Positions 50,733 to 60,121 are shown, numbered from the stretch's first letter. The stretch: 64,000 nucleotides of DNA from Variovorax fucosicus (GCF_030316825.1 NZ_JASZYU010000003.1:310001-374000); one strand, 5' to 3'. Numbers and translations: made by a program. The notes: a model not told the origin generated them from the sequence alone.

Positions 50733-52394
50733 TTACAGATAGTCTTCGTCGATCAACGACGAAAGCAGGGACCAACCGATGCGCTGTGCCCAGCCGATCA
50801 CCGGATCGCGCGTCATCCGGAGGTCTTGCCCACCATCGGGGACTGTCCATTCGATTCCGCCCGTCTCCAGCCTCTGGCGCACGCTGTAGCTCGCGTCGAA
50901 GTGCTCGCGGTGGATCATGTCGACAAGGTCGCCCGCCATGGCCGTGCTCTCGACGACCAAGCCCAACTCCGTGTTGCAGTGGGCCGAGCGCCTGTCCATG
51001 TTCATGGAACCGACGTAGAACCAGCGCCGGTCCACCACTGCCAGTTTTGCGTGGAGGCGGGCCAACGACCCCTGATGCGCACCGCTGTAGTTGTCGATGC
51101 GCGGATCGTTCACCGGCATCAGCTCGTAAAGCGCGATGCCCATCCGCACCAGCTTCTCGCGATAGCGTGCGTAGCCATAGTGCGCGAGCGGCTCGTCCGT
51201 GGTGGCGAGTGAATTGGTGACCACCGAGATCCGGGCGCCGCCCGCACTTGCGGCGTCGAACGCATCCAGCATGCTCGGCATTGGAATCAGGTAGGGCGAA
51301 ACCACCAGTACCTCCTGGCGCGCTGACTGCAACAGCTCCAGATTGGCGCGCATGACGGAACCTTCGCGCATGGCGACGTCCGGGCTGCTCGGCTCCGGAT
51401 GGACGACCGCGTCGGCAATCACGCGCACGCGCGCTGCTCGCAATTGGACGCGCTGCCGCGCGAGTTGCGCGCCGAGGCCGTCGCGTTGCACCTCTTCCTG
51501 CGCGGCGCGCGGGACGAACTCGATGGGCAGGCCCGCCTCTACGGCGGGGCGCTTCTTCGCCATTCCTTGCACATCCACGAGGCTTTGCAACGGATAGGCC
51601 AGCGCACTGTTCCAGTAGGCGTCGAACACCTCGGAGAGCTCGTGCACGGCCGAGCCGGCTATCAACACGTCCATGTCGATGAAGTTGGCGGGCTTGCTGC
51701 GGCCGAAGTACTCATCGGCGATGTTGCGGCCTCCGGTGATGGCGAAACTGTTGTCTGCCACAAGCAGCTTGTTGTGCATGCGCCGGTTGACCTGGTCGAA
51801 CTTGTGCAATGACAGCAGCACCCGGGAGTGCAATGAGCCCGTGCGCACCGGCAGCGGATTGAACATGCGCAACTCGACGTTGTCGCGACTCGCAAATTCC
51901 GCCAGCAGTCCCTTGGTTGCGCCGGCGTTCAGGTCGTCGACAAGCAGCCGCACGCGCACGCCGCGCGCGGCCGCATCGGCCAAGCCGCGCAAGAACTGGC
52001 GGCCTGAGCGGTCGTCGGCCACCAGGTAGTACTGCGCGTCGATGCTTTTCTCGGCCGCGCGCACGAGCGCAAGTCTGGCCTCGAAAGCGTCATCGCCGCC
52101 CGGCAGCAAGCGCAGGCCAGACACGGCACCGCGCTGCGCCGGCGTCGACGGGTCATCCGTTTCGGCCAGCGTCGCAGCGGCAATGCGCGCCAGCGCGGAA
52201 TCGGCGACATCCCGATGCGCCTCGGAGTACCGCCGCACCACCTGATCCGGAAGGCTCGCACAACCGCCCAGCAGCACCCCGACCAGGCCTGCAACAGCGC
52301 AGACCCAGCGCACTGAAAGTCGTGGGGCGGATCCGATACCCCACAGGGCCATCGAGATCCGCTGCGAGAGCGGGTAAACAAATCTTTCCAACAT
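50733..52394 (-). CDS. Phospholipase D-like lipoprotein (cardiolipin-synthase-type)
   Basis: 553 residues. Signal with lipobox LLGGC (WVCAVAGLVGVLLGGCASLP). Two PLD catalytic motifs: HNKLLVADNSFAITGGRN and HAKLAVVDRRWFYVGSMNMD, each with the HxKx4D core, so probably active. Flanking SIDAQYYLVADDRSGRQFLR and the C-terminal EHFDASYSVR match the family of exported YmdC/ClsC-like cardiolipin synthases. It would act in the envelope on phosphatidylglycerol or other phospholipids. Start ATG 52394 is preferred; 52310-region ATG (MALWGIGSAP) is possible and would leave a shorter signal. Convergent with the mltG operon. Confidence 0.9.
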   Translation of the reverse strand: MLERFVYPLSQRISMALWGIGSAPRLSVRWVCAVAGLVGVLLGGCASLPDQVVRRYSEAHRDVADSALARIAAATLAETDDPSTPAQRGAVSGLRLLPGGDDAFEARLALVRAAEKSIDAQYYLVADDRSGRQFLRGLADAAARGVRVRLLVDDLNAGATKGLLAEFASRDNVELRMFNPLPVRTGSLHSRVLLSLHKFDQVNRRMHNKLLVADNSFAITGGRNIADEYFGRSKPANFIDMDVLIAGSAVHELSEVFDAYWNSALAYPLQSLVDVQGMAKKRPAVEAGLPIEFVPRAAQEEVQRDGLGAQLARQRVQLRAARVRVIADAVVHPEPSSPDVAMREGSVMRANLELLQSARQEVLVVSPYLIPMPSMLDAFDAASAGGARISVVTNSLATTDEPLAHYGYARYREKLVRMGIALYELMPVNDPRIDNYSGAHQGSLARLHAKLAVVDRRWFYVGSMNMDRRSAHCNTELGLVVESTAMAGDLVDMIHREHFDASYSVRQRLETGGIEWTVPDGGQDLRMTRDPVIGWAQRIGWSLLSSLIDEDYL

Positions 52395-52438
52395 GATGAA
52401 CCAGTCATGCCCACGCATTTGCGATGGGAAGAAAAGCC

Positions 52439-52591
52439 TCAAAAAATGGAGGCTGGGCGGAAGTCGCCGAGGTCGGCAACGGCGAGGATCTTCATGCCGG
52501 CCACCCCGGATTGGGTGATGACTGGCAGTACGGCAGACGCGAGTGCGACGACGAGCGTCGAGAGCGTGAGGAGCATTGGGTGGAGCTTCAT
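52439..52591 (-). CDS. Possible 50-residue exported peptide
   Basis: A short open frame in the 238-base gap between the PLD lipoprotein and the TPR gene. It begins MKLHPMLLTLSTLVVALASA, which reads as a good Sec signal peptide (n-region Lys/His, hydrophobic core, small residues at the end), and ends within 30 further residues (TQSGVAGMKILAVADLGDFR). No strong ribosome binding site is seen. It lies 42 bases downstream of the TPR gene stop on the same strand, so it may be carried on that transcript. No family recognised; could be a remnant. Confidence 0.4.
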   Translation of the reverse strand: MKLHPMLLTLSTLVVALASAVLPVITQSGVAGMKILAVADLGDFRPASIF

Positions 52592-52632
52592 GGCAGGGCT
52601 TTCAGATCAGTACGAAAGGGGCAAGAACGAAT

Positions 52633-53949
52633 TTAGGGCGCCGGTGTCGCCGCCTCATTTCGCGAAGCGGCCCGTCTTGTTTCATGTGTTGCGCCCGGGA
52701 GGCGCAGCGTCGACGGCCGGTGCGCCGGACGCCGAATGCGCTCGATCGCTTGCAGCAGCGTGAGGTGCAGCACGTCGCGTTGGGCGTGGCTCCCGCCCAG
52801 GCGATGGACTTGAGTGGGCAGGCTGCCCAGCAGCGCGATGGCCATCGGATGGTTGCCGCGGCCGAAAGCGACGAGTCCGCTGCACCCCGGCAGGCCGAGT
52901 TGGCGCGTGGTCTCGCCGTAGCGCGTCGGCTTCAATTGGCCGAGCACCAGCGCATGCTCGAGGCGCTGCGCCCGCGTCCAGTCGCGCGCGCCGACGAAGG
53001 CCAGCATCGCATGCAAGTCGCTGAAACTGCAGAAGCCATCTTCAATGTGCGGCTCCCAGGCCGCGCTCAGTTCGTTCCAGCGCGTGCCGGTATCCACACC
53101 GCGCAGATGCAGGCGCCACAACAACGCGGTTGCGTCGATCAGGTCGGCCACGTCGAGCGAGCCACCGGCTCGAATGCGGCCGTCATACAAGGCCATTGCG
53201 CTCTTGACTTCGCCGCACGCCAGGTGAAACAGGGCCAGGTGCCACCAGCCGTGCGTAGCCACGACGGTCTCGACGCTCCAGCGCTGCGCGTGCGCATTCA
53301 GCCAGCGCACGCCTGCGTCGGGCCGATCGGTCATCTCGAACACGTGCGCCATCGCGTGGTGGGCACGTGCGTCGTTCTCGTTGAGACCCAGCGCGGCGCA
53401 CGCCGCTTCTTCGGCGTGCTCGTAGTCCCCGCATTCGGCCAACCCGAATGCGTGCATCGCCCGCACGCTGTGATAGCCCGGCAGGTCGGTGGGCCAGGCC
53501 GGCAGCACGCTTTCGATGCGGTCGCGCAGGTGCGCGATCTCACCTGTCAGATAGTCGAAGCCATGGGCTACCGCCAGCGCGAGGAGGTCGCGCGGCTGCG
53601 CCGCGAGCGCCTCGCCCAGCAGGCCCACGGCGCCGCGGTAGTCGTCGGCCAGCACGCGCGCGATGACCGCAAGATGGCGCTGCTCGTACGCGTTGGCCGG
53701 CAGCCCGGTGGTCGCCGCCAGCAGCGCCCCCGCCTCGCGCACGCGCCGCGGGTCGCGGCTGCCCAGCCGCATGTAGGCCTGGAGCACCCGTGCCATCGCG
53801 AATCCGGGCGCTTCCGCCAAGGCCAGATCAAGCGGCTCGGCGGCGCCGCTGCGCCAGGACAGGAAATCCGAGAGTGCGTGTTCGTAGGCCGCGAGCGCAG
53901 CCGGCGTAGCGCCGGACACGCGACAGCCACGGGAGTCGAACTGGGTCAT
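52633..53949 (-). CDS. TTC38-like tetratricopeptide repeat protein
   Basis: 438 residues, cytoplasmic, almost wholly helical. TPR-like pairs are visible: LAAYEHALSDFLSWRSGAAE, ARVLQAYMRLGSRDP, LLGEALAAQPRDLLALAVAH, MHAFGLAECGDYEHAEEAAC, ARAHHAMAHVFEMTDRPDAG. The GHDxxYL/HGFDYLTG region and overall order match the family of human TTC38 and its bacterial homologues, whose function is not known. ATG overlaps the stop of the FAD/BBE oxidase gene (53946-53949), so these two form an operon, read away from the response-regulator unit. Some resemblance to TPR proteins of redox gene clusters supports a shared job with the oxidase. Confidence 0.85.
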   Translation of the reverse strand: MTQFDSRGCRVSGATPAALAAYEHALSDFLSWRSGAAEPLDLALAEAPGFAMARVLQAYMRLGSRDPRRVREAGALLAATTGLPANAYEQRHLAVIARVLADDYRGAVGLLGEALAAQPRDLLALAVAHGFDYLTGEIAHLRDRIESVLPAWPTDLPGYHSVRAMHAFGLAECGDYEHAEEAACAALGLNENDARAHHAMAHVFEMTDRPDAGVRWLNAHAQRWSVETVVATHGWWHLALFHLACGEVKSAMALYDGRIRAGGSLDVADLIDATALLWRLHLRGVDTGTRWNELSAAWEPHIEDGFCSFSDLHAMLAFVGARDWTRAQRLEHALVLGQLKPTRYGETTRQLGLPGCSGLVAFGRGNHPMAIALLGSLPTQVHRLGGSHAQRDVLHLTLLQAIERIRRPAHRPSTLRLPGATHETRRAASRNEAATPAP

Positions 53950-55427
53950 GGTGATGCCTTCCAGGGCACTGCGGCCCCCTGTGTCATGTGCCGCGGCGTG
54001 ATGTTCAGGTTCATGCGGAACAGGTTGGTCGGGTCATAGCGCTGCTTCAGCGCCTGCAGCCGGGCGTAGTTGGCGCCGTAGCTCGCGCTCACGCGCTCGG
54101 CTTCGTCTTCGGTGAAGAAGTTGACGTAGCCGCTTCCGGTGGCGTGCGGCGCCGCCGCTTCGAAGGTGCGGCGCGCCCAGGCGCGCACTCGCCCGTCGTC
54201 GCGGGGGTCCGACCAGCGGCCGTGCACGTTCATGATGAAGCGCGCATCGCGGCCGACGAAAGGCGTTGCGGCCGCATCCACGCGTGACATCGCGCCGCCG
54301 AGCTGGGCCACGAAGATCTCGCATTCCGGCCCCGGCAGCTGTCCGGCGGCGTCCACCAGCAGGTCGAGCGCAGCGTCGTCGAGCCGGCTGAAGTTGTTCG
54401 ACTTCCAGTAGTTGCGGCCTCCTGGCGCAAGAAGGGGGTCGAACGCGGTCTGGAACGCGCTGTACGGCTGTGGGCCCAGCGCCGCGCCAATCGGCTCGCC
54501 GAATGCGAGCACCGGCGCCGCCGCGCTCTCGCCGGCATCGGTTGCGCCGCAGTGGACCAGCGGGAAGATCACCACCTCGCTGCCGTGCGCCGAGGCCGGC
54601 AGGAACGGCAGAGGCGGCGCCTTTCGCATGACCGCCCACACACTCAACTCCTCGGGCGCGCTGGCGCAGAAATCACGCCAGGCCCGCAGCACTTTGGTGG
54701 CCTGCGAGAACGGGTAGACAACCAGGCCGGCGTACACCTGCGGGCCCACCGGATGCAGCCGGAACTCGAAGGAGGTGACGATGCCGAAGTTGCCGCCGCC
54801 GCCGCGCAGGGCCCAGAACAGATCCGGCTCCGATTCGGCCGACACGGTGCGCTCGCGCCCGTCGGCGGTGACCACGGTGGCACCGACCAGGTTGTCGGCG
54901 GTCATGCCGTGGCGACGGGTCAGCCAGCCGAAGCCACCGCCCAGCGCGAGGCCGGCCACACCGGTGGTGGAGTTGATGCCCAGCGGCGTGGCCAGGCCGT
55001 GCGCCTGCGCAGCGCGGTCGAAGTCACCGAGCAGCGCTCCGGCGCCCACGCGTGCCATACGTGTCGCGGGGTCGACATGGACCTCGCGCAGGCCCGACAG
55101 ATCGACCATCAGGCCGCCGTCGGCCACCGCATGGCCGGCGATGTGGTGGCCGCCGCCGCGGACACTTAGCAACATGCGATGCGCCGCGGCAAAGCGCACG
55201 GCTGTCTGGACATCGCGCACCGACAGGCAGCGCGCGATCAGCGCCGGCCGCCGATCGACCGTTGCGTTCCACACCCTGCGCGCTTCCTCGTAGGGCGCGT
55301 CGCCGGGGGCGAGCACGTCGCCCGAGATCTGCGCGGCGAATGCCTGGGCATCGGATGCCGGCATTTGCCCGGTGTCCCGGTTCAGCGTGGTGAAGGAAAG
55401 GGTTTTCGGCAAGGTTGCGATGTGCAT
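53946..55427 (-). CDS. FAD-linked oxidase, berberine-bridge (BBE) type
   Basis: 493-residue PCMH/VAO-fold oxidase. The FAD-binding loop SVRGGGHHIAGHAVADGG includes the His that makes the 8-alpha-histidyl link; the second, cysteinyl link seen in BBE is absent, since GVAGLALGGGFGWLTR has no Cys. The C-terminal BBE motif YVNFFTEDEAERVSASYGAN and YDPTNLFRMNLNI are present. Such enzymes oxidise sugars, alcohols or alkaloid-like compounds and reduce oxygen to peroxide. ATG 55427 has GAGGAG just upstream. Likely target of the adjacent three-component signalling unit, from which it is divergently transcribed. Confidence 0.9.
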   Translation of the reverse strand: MHIATLPKTLSFTTLNRDTGQMPASDAQAFAAQISGDVLAPGDAPYEEARRVWNATVDRRPALIARCLSVRDVQTAVRFAAAHRMLLSVRGGGHHIAGHAVADGGLMVDLSGLREVHVDPATRMARVGAGALLGDFDRAAQAHGLATPLGINSTTGVAGLALGGGFGWLTRRHGMTADNLVGATVVTADGRERTVSAESEPDLFWALRGGGGNFGIVTSFEFRLHPVGPQVYAGLVVYPFSQATKVLRAWRDFCASAPEELSVWAVMRKAPPLPFLPASAHGSEVVIFPLVHCGATDAGESAAAPVLAFGEPIGAALGPQPYSAFQTAFDPLLAPGGRNYWKSNNFSRLDDAALDLLVDAAGQLPGPECEIFVAQLGGAMSRVDAAATPFVGRDARFIMNVHGRWSDPRDDGRVRAWARRTFEAAAPHATGSGYVNFFTEDEAERVSASYGANYARLQALKQRYDPTNLFRMNLNITPRHMTQGAAVPWKASP

Positions 55428-55506
55428 GAGGGGCTCCTCGGGTTGTTGGGGGTCTAGTGAATCTAGGCAGACCGTGTCGCAACCACATTTCGCAGGACCA
55501 CGCCTC

Positions 55507-55576
55507 TTGTTTCTTGTGTTTCAAGCGCCCTCGCTGGGGTCCGCCGGGCACTCGGACGTTTTGTTTCTTTCGTTTC
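55507..55576. promoter_or_regulatory. Direct repeat pair in divergent promoter region
   Basis: TTGTTTCTTGTGTTTC (55507-55522) and TTGTTTCTTTCGTTTC (55561-55576) match at 14 of 16 positions and lie 54 bases apart, about five helical turns, in the 217-base gap between the oxidase operon and the response regulator gene. This is the expected layout for OmpR-family regulator sites acting in both directions. Confidence 0.5.
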
Positions 55577-55644
55577 GGGCGGAAAGCGCGCACCTTTTCT
55601 GCCGCGCCGCGCAGGCATATGCTCCAGGAGAGCGAGGAGATGTC

Positions 55645-56373
55645 ATGCAGATGCAAGCCGCAGAACCCGCGAAGCCCACGATCCTGATCGTTGACGACGA
55701 GCCCGATGTGCGTGAGGTGCTCGAGGAGTACTTCGCTGCCCACGGCTACGCGACCATCGGCGCCGATTGCGCGGCGGCTGCGCGAACGCACGCGGCAGAG
55801 CGCGCGGTCGACCTCGCGCTGATCGACATTCACATGCCTGGCGAGGACGGCCTCAGTCTGGCGCGCCATCTGCGCGAGCGCTATGCCGCCATCGCCATCA
55901 TCATGCTCACTTCCGCGGCGACCGTGGTCGACCGTGTGGTGGGTCTCGAGGTCGGGGCAGACGACTACGTGCCAAAGCCGTTCGACCCGCGCGAGCTGGT
56001 AGCACGCGTCAAGAGCGTGCTGCGGCGCACCGCCGCTGCCCACCGTGCCGAGATTGGCGCCGAGCGGGTGCGCATCGGGCGCTGCGTGCTCGATGTGGCC
56101 GCGCACCGGCTTACCGACGAGACCGGTGCCGAGGTCGCGATGTCTCCGCTCGAGTTCGATCTGCTGAAGGCCTTGGCGCAGCACCCGAACCGGCCTCTGT
56201 CGCGCGAGCGCATCCTGAACCTGGGAAGGCCGCGCGAGTGGGATCCGTTCGACCGCAGCGTCGACCTGCGCGTCATGCGCCTGCGCAAGAAGGTCGAGCC
56301 CGATCCCGACCACCCGCGCTTCATCCGCACCGTGCGCAACGAGGGCTACGTTTTCGTGCCCGAAGGGAACTGA
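55645..56373 (+). CDS. OmpR-family response regulator
   Basis: 242 residues. Receiver domain: TILIVDDEPDVREVL (acidic pair Asp17-Asp18), phosphoacceptor Asp61 in LALIDIHMPGEDG, Thr in IMLTSAA and Lys in VPKPFDPREL. C-terminal winged helix (VRIGRCVLDVAAHRLT, LSPLEFDLLKALAQHPNRPL, VDLRVMRLRKKVE, IRTVRNEGYVF) is the OmpR/PhoB type with the expected wing. ATG 55645 has a good GAGGAGA before it. It heads a compact unit with the binding-protein lipoprotein and hybrid kinase genes (gap of one base, then ATGA overlap), so it forms a dedicated signalling system with them. Confidence 0.95.
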   Translation: MQMQAAEPAKPTILIVDDEPDVREVLEEYFAAHGYATIGADCAAAARTHAAERAVDLALIDIHMPGEDGLSLARHLRERYAAIAIIMLTSAATVVDRVVGLEVGADDYVPKPFDPRELVARVKSVLRRTAAAHRAEIGAERVRIGRCVLDVAAHRLTDETGAEVAMSPLEFDLLKALAQHPNRPLSRERILNLGRPREWDPFDRSVDLRVMRLRKKVEPDPDHPRFIRTVRNEGYVFVPEGN

Positions 56374-56374
56374 C

Positions 56375-57364
56375 GTGATGGCCGACCCGCTCGACTTTGC
56401 GCGACGCCGCTGGGCGCTCGCTGGCGCCGGTTTGATGACCCTGGCCGCCCTCGGCGGCTGCACGCGCCAGGCGCAGCCGGGGCTACGCATCGGCACCAAC
56501 GTCTGGATCGGCTGCGAACCGCTCTACCTCGCGCGCGAACTGGGAAAGCTCGACCCGGCGCTTGTGCAGCTTGTCGAGTACCCCTCGGCCAGCGAAGTCC
56601 TGCGCGCATTTCGCAACCAGGCGATCGATGGCATGGTGATCAGCCTTGACGAGCTGTTCGGTCTCGCCGCCGACGGGTTCGATCCGCGGGCCGTGCTGGT
56701 GGTCGACATCTCGCACGGCGCCGATGCGGTGATCGGCCGCGCCGGCATGAAATCAATGCGCGATCTGGCCGGCAAGTCGATCGCAGTGGAGGGCGGCGCG
56801 CTCGGCGCGTACGTGCTCAGCCGCGCGCTCGCCCTGTCGGGCATGCAGCCCGGCGACGTGCGGGTGGTGCACCTGGAATCGAATGAGCAGCCAGCTGCGT
56901 TCGCGAAAGGTCAGGTCGACGCAGCGGTGACGTTTGATCCCTATCGCGTCCAGATGCTGCGTGCCGGCGGCCAGACGCTGTTCGACAGCACGCATATCCC
57001 GGGCGAGATTGTCGACCTCGTCGCGGTGCGCAAGAGCCTGCTGCACGAGCGCGCGCCCGCGGTTGCAGCGCTTCTGACCGGCTGGTTCGCGGCCGTCGAT
57101 TTCATGCGCAATGACCCGAAGGACGCTGCGCGACGCATGGGCATCCGATTGCAGACCGGCGCCGATCAATTCCTGCAGGCGCTGCAGGGCCTGCGCATAC
57201 CGACTCAGGCCGAGAATCTGGCCATGCTCGGCGGCTCGGCACCGGCGCTGGCCCAGAGCGGCGCCCGTCTGATGAACCTGATGCTCGAAGCGAAACTGCT
57301 GCGGGCGCCGGTGGACGTCGAGAGCCTGCTGGCGCCGGAGCCGTTGTCGAAGCTGTCGCCATGA
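56375..57364 (+). CDS. ABC-type substrate-binding lipoprotein (NitT/SsuA-like)
   Basis: 329 residues, starting at GTG 56375 or ATG 56378. Signal ending in LAALGGC gives a lipoprotein in the inner or outer membrane periplasmic face. The mature part is a type II binding protein of the NMT1/TauT/SsuA sort: RIGTNVWIGCEPLYLARELG, DGMVISLDELFGLA, KSIAVEGGALGAYVLSRAL, AKGQVDAAVTFDPYRVQML. No permease or ATPase gene is near; instead it is sandwiched between a response regulator and a hybrid kinase, which suggests it serves as ligand receptor for the kinase rather than in uptake. Confidence 0.9.
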   Translation: MMADPLDFARRRWALAGAGLMTLAALGGCTRQAQPGLRIGTNVWIGCEPLYLARELGKLDPALVQLVEYPSASEVLRAFRNQAIDGMVISLDELFGLAADGFDPRAVLVVDISHGADAVIGRAGMKSMRDLAGKSIAVEGGALGAYVLSRALALSGMQPGDVRVVHLESNEQPAAFAKGQVDAAVTFDPYRVQMLRAGGQTLFDSTHIPGEIVDLVAVRKSLLHERAPAVAALLTGWFAAVDFMRNDPKDAARRMGIRLQTGADQFLQALQGLRIPTQAENLAMLGGSAPALAQSGARLMNLMLEAKLLRAPVDVESLLAPEPLSKLSP

Positions 57365-60033
57365 CCTCCCTGAAAGTGACGGTACCGCTGATCCTGCTGG
57401 TGTTTGCGGCGGTGCTGTCGACGGTGAACCTGCTCTACCACGTGCCGCAGGCCGAGCAGGTGGCACAGGAGGACAGCCGCAAGCGCCTCGCGCAGGAGAT
57501 GTCGCGGCTGCAGAGCACGCTGGAGTATCTGCTGCTCAAGGGCGATCTCGCCTCGGCGCAGCACCAGATCTCGGTGCTGGCCCACAACCACGACGTCATC
57601 GTCGCTGCGCTGACTGACGATGACCAGCGCGTGATCACCGCGACGCGACGCGCATGGCTCGGGCGGCCGATCGCCGAGGTGCTGCCGCAGGTAGGGCTCG
57701 AACAGGTGGCCGGCGCGCTGCGCGAAGGCCGCTCCGGCATCGATATCGGGCCCGGCGGCAATTCGCTGATCGGGCACGCTGCCGTGCTGGTCGGCAGCGA
57801 GGGCGATACGCTGCGCCCGTCGCGCAGTGGCGGTCTGATGGTGGCCTACGACCTGGCAGGCTACAAGGCGGAAGCGCGCGAGCAGGTGATCCACCAGTCG
57901 CTGTACTGGGCTGGCTGGGTGACCATGCTCGCGTTCGCGATGTGGGCGGTATTTCACTTTCTGCTGACGCGCCGCACCGCGCGGCTTGTGCGCGCCGCCG
58001 AACAGCTGGCAGCCGGGCGACTCGATGCGAGCAGCGGGCTGCGCGGCAACGACGAGCTCGGACGGCTCGGCCGTGCATTCGACTCCATGGCGCTGCAGGT
58101 CGCCGAGACCCAGACCCACCTGCGCGACGACATCGCCGTGCGGGCGCGGGTACAGCGGGAGCTGGAAGCCACGGACGAGCGGTTGCAGCAGATCCTGAAC
58201 AACTCGACAGCGGTGATCTTCGCCCGTGACGCGAAGAGCCGCTTCCTGTTCGTCAATCGCCAGTGGGAGCGGGTGTTCGGCATCAAATCGGCCGACGTGG
58301 TCGGGCGCCTGGACCGCGACGTGCGCGGCGAGGAACGCGCGCGGGCGTACCGCGCCCACGACCAACTGGTCATCGATTGCAACATGACGATGGAGTTCGA
58401 AGAGACCCTGCCGCGCGAAGACGGGCTGCACACCTATATCTCGATCAAGTTCCCGCTGCACGATGCCGAGGGCCGGGCCCATGGCGTTTGCGGGATCGCC
58501 ACCGACATCACCGAGCGCAAGCGCGCCGACGAGGCGCTGCGCGCTTCCGAGGCGAGCTACCGGGCGATCTTCGACGCCACGGAGGACGCGATCTTCCTGC
58601 ATGACATCGAGACCGCGGCGATCGTCGACGTCAACGCCAGGGCCTGCGCGGAATTTGGCTACACGCGCGAGGAATTCATGGAGCTCTCGATCGGCGCGCT
58701 CAGTGCCGGCACCTACCCGTACACGCAAGAAGAGGCCATGGTCCATTTCGCGCGCGTCGTCGCCGGCGAGCCGATGCACATCGAGTGGCAGTGCCGAACC
58801 CGCTCAGGCAAGCTGCGCTGGCATGAGCTGCACGGCAAGCGCGTCACCATCGATGGCCGCGACCGGGTGCTCGCACTTGCGCGCGATATCACTGACAAGA
58901 AGCGCGCGCAGGCCGACCTCGCACGCGAGCGCGAGTCTTCGTATGAGCGGGAGAAGCTTGCCGCGCTGGGCTCGCTGCTGGCCGGCGTGGCGCACGAACT
59001 CAACAATCCGCTGTCGGTGGTCGTCGCGCGCGCGGTGCTGCTCGAGGAACAGGGCAACCCGGATACGCAGGTCGCCGCGGCAAAGATCCGTGCAGCGGCC
59101 GAGCGCTGCGCGCGCATCGTGCGCACCTTCCTCGCCATGGCCCGACAGCAGCCGCCCCAGCGCGGCCCGGTCGCCATCGAAGACGTGATCACCGCAGCGC
59201 TCGACATCGCAGGCTACGCCGTCCGCGCCACCGGCATCAAGGTGACCATCGAATTGGCCGCCGACATCCCGATGATCGACGCCGATGCCGACCAGCTTCA
59301 CCAGGTGCTGCTCAACCTGATCCTGAACGCGCAGCAGTCGCTGCAAGATCTCAAGGGGTCACGCTGCATCGACATCTCCGGCCGCTTCGACCGCGCGACG
59401 CACCGGGTCTTAATTGCCGTGGCCGACAACGGGCCGGGCATTCCCGAGTCAGCACGTGCGCGCGTGTTCGAGCCGTACTTCACCACCAAGCCCACCGGCG
59501 TGGGCACAGGCGTGGGGCTTGCGGTCAGCCTGGCCTTCGTCGAAGCGCACGGCGGCACGCTCACTCTGGAACCGAAAGAAACCGGCGCCGCGTTCCTGAT
59601 CTCGCTGCCGGTCGGCGAAGGCGGCACGGGCGAGCCGGCAGATGATCCGCCCGCCCACCCCATCGCGCATGCGCGCACGATCCTGGTCGTCGACGACCAG
59701 GAAGAGGTTCGCGAGACACTGGCCGAGATACTGGCAGGCGCGAGCCATCGAGTCGTCACCGCCGCCTCGGGGCGCGAGGCTCTCGAGCGCATGGCTTCGC
59801 AGCGCTACGACGTCATCTTTGCCGACATGCGAATGCCCGACCTCGACGGCCGTGCGCTCTACCGCGAAATCCAGAAGCATTGGCCGCACCAGGCCGAGCG
59901 CGTTGTCTTCGTCACGGGCGACATGTTGACGACCGCATTGCGCGAATTCGTTGCATGCAGCGGTCGCCCGCTGATCGAGAAGCCGTTCCTCCCGAGCGAG
60001 GTGCGGCGGGTTGTCGTGGAGTTTGCGGACTGA
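57361..60033 (+). CDS. Hybrid sensor histidine kinase with receiver domain
   Basis: 890 residues. TM1 about 7-26, periplasmic sensor of about 155 residues, TM2 about 182-203, HAMP 204-257, two PAS domains about 270-395 (IFARDAKSRFLFVNRQWERV) and 395-515 (AIFDATEDAIFLHDIE), HisKA with His545 in GVAHELNNPLSVV, HATPase_c (LNLILNAQQSLQDL as N-box, VADNGPGIPES, GTGVGLAVSLAF), and a C-terminal receiver with phosphoacceptor Asp822 in VIFADMRMPDLDG. All key residues are present. The fused receiver may modulate kinase activity or begin a relay; no Hpt domain is seen in it. ATG overlaps the lipoprotein stop. Confidence 0.95.
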   Translation: MTSLKVTVPLILLVFAAVLSTVNLLYHVPQAEQVAQEDSRKRLAQEMSRLQSTLEYLLLKGDLASAQHQISVLAHNHDVIVAALTDDDQRVITATRRAWLGRPIAEVLPQVGLEQVAGALREGRSGIDIGPGGNSLIGHAAVLVGSEGDTLRPSRSGGLMVAYDLAGYKAEAREQVIHQSLYWAGWVTMLAFAMWAVFHFLLTRRTARLVRAAEQLAAGRLDASSGLRGNDELGRLGRAFDSMALQVAETQTHLRDDIAVRARVQRELEATDERLQQILNNSTAVIFARDAKSRFLFVNRQWERVFGIKSADVVGRLDRDVRGEERARAYRAHDQLVIDCNMTMEFEETLPREDGLHTYISIKFPLHDAEGRAHGVCGIATDITERKRADEALRASEASYRAIFDATEDAIFLHDIETAAIVDVNARACAEFGYTREEFMELSIGALSAGTYPYTQEEAMVHFARVVAGEPMHIEWQCRTRSGKLRWHELHGKRVTIDGRDRVLALARDITDKKRAQADLARERESSYEREKLAALGSLLAGVAHELNNPLSVVVARAVLLEEQGNPDTQVAAAKIRAAAERCARIVRTFLAMARQQPPQRGPVAIEDVITAALDIAGYAVRATGIKVTIELAADIPMIDADADQLHQVLLNLILNAQQSLQDLKGSRCIDISGRFDRATHRVLIAVADNGPGIPESARARVFEPYFTTKPTGVGTGVGLAVSLAFVEAHGGTLTLEPKETGAAFLISLPVGEGGTGEPADDPPAHPIAHARTILVVDDQEEVRETLAEILAGASHRVVTAASGREALERMASQRYDVIFADMRMPDLDGRALYREIQKHWPHQAERVVFVTGDMLTTALREFVACSGRPLIEKPFLPSEVRRVVVEFAD

Positions 60034-60069
60034 ACAGGCCGGGCAGGCGAGGTGCATAAAATCGCGGCC

Positions 60070-60087
60070 GGTTGCATAATGACAACC
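60070..60087. promoter_or_regulatory. Dyad at toxin-antitoxin promoter
   Basis: GGTTGCATAATGACAACC, a 5-base inverted repeat with an eight-base spacer that contains the -10-like CATAAT, 35 bases upstream of the antitoxin start. Its position fits autoregulation by the ParD-like protein, as usual for such modules; not proven. Confidence 0.4.
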
Positions 60088-60121
60088 ATGGGTTTCATTT
60101 CGGAACCTCCCCGGAGCAGCC

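Noticed and set aside
52674..52690. CTTGTTTCATGTGTT similar to the repeats at 55507 and 55561
   Set aside because: Lies within the TPR coding sequence end and matches only partly, so probably coincidence.
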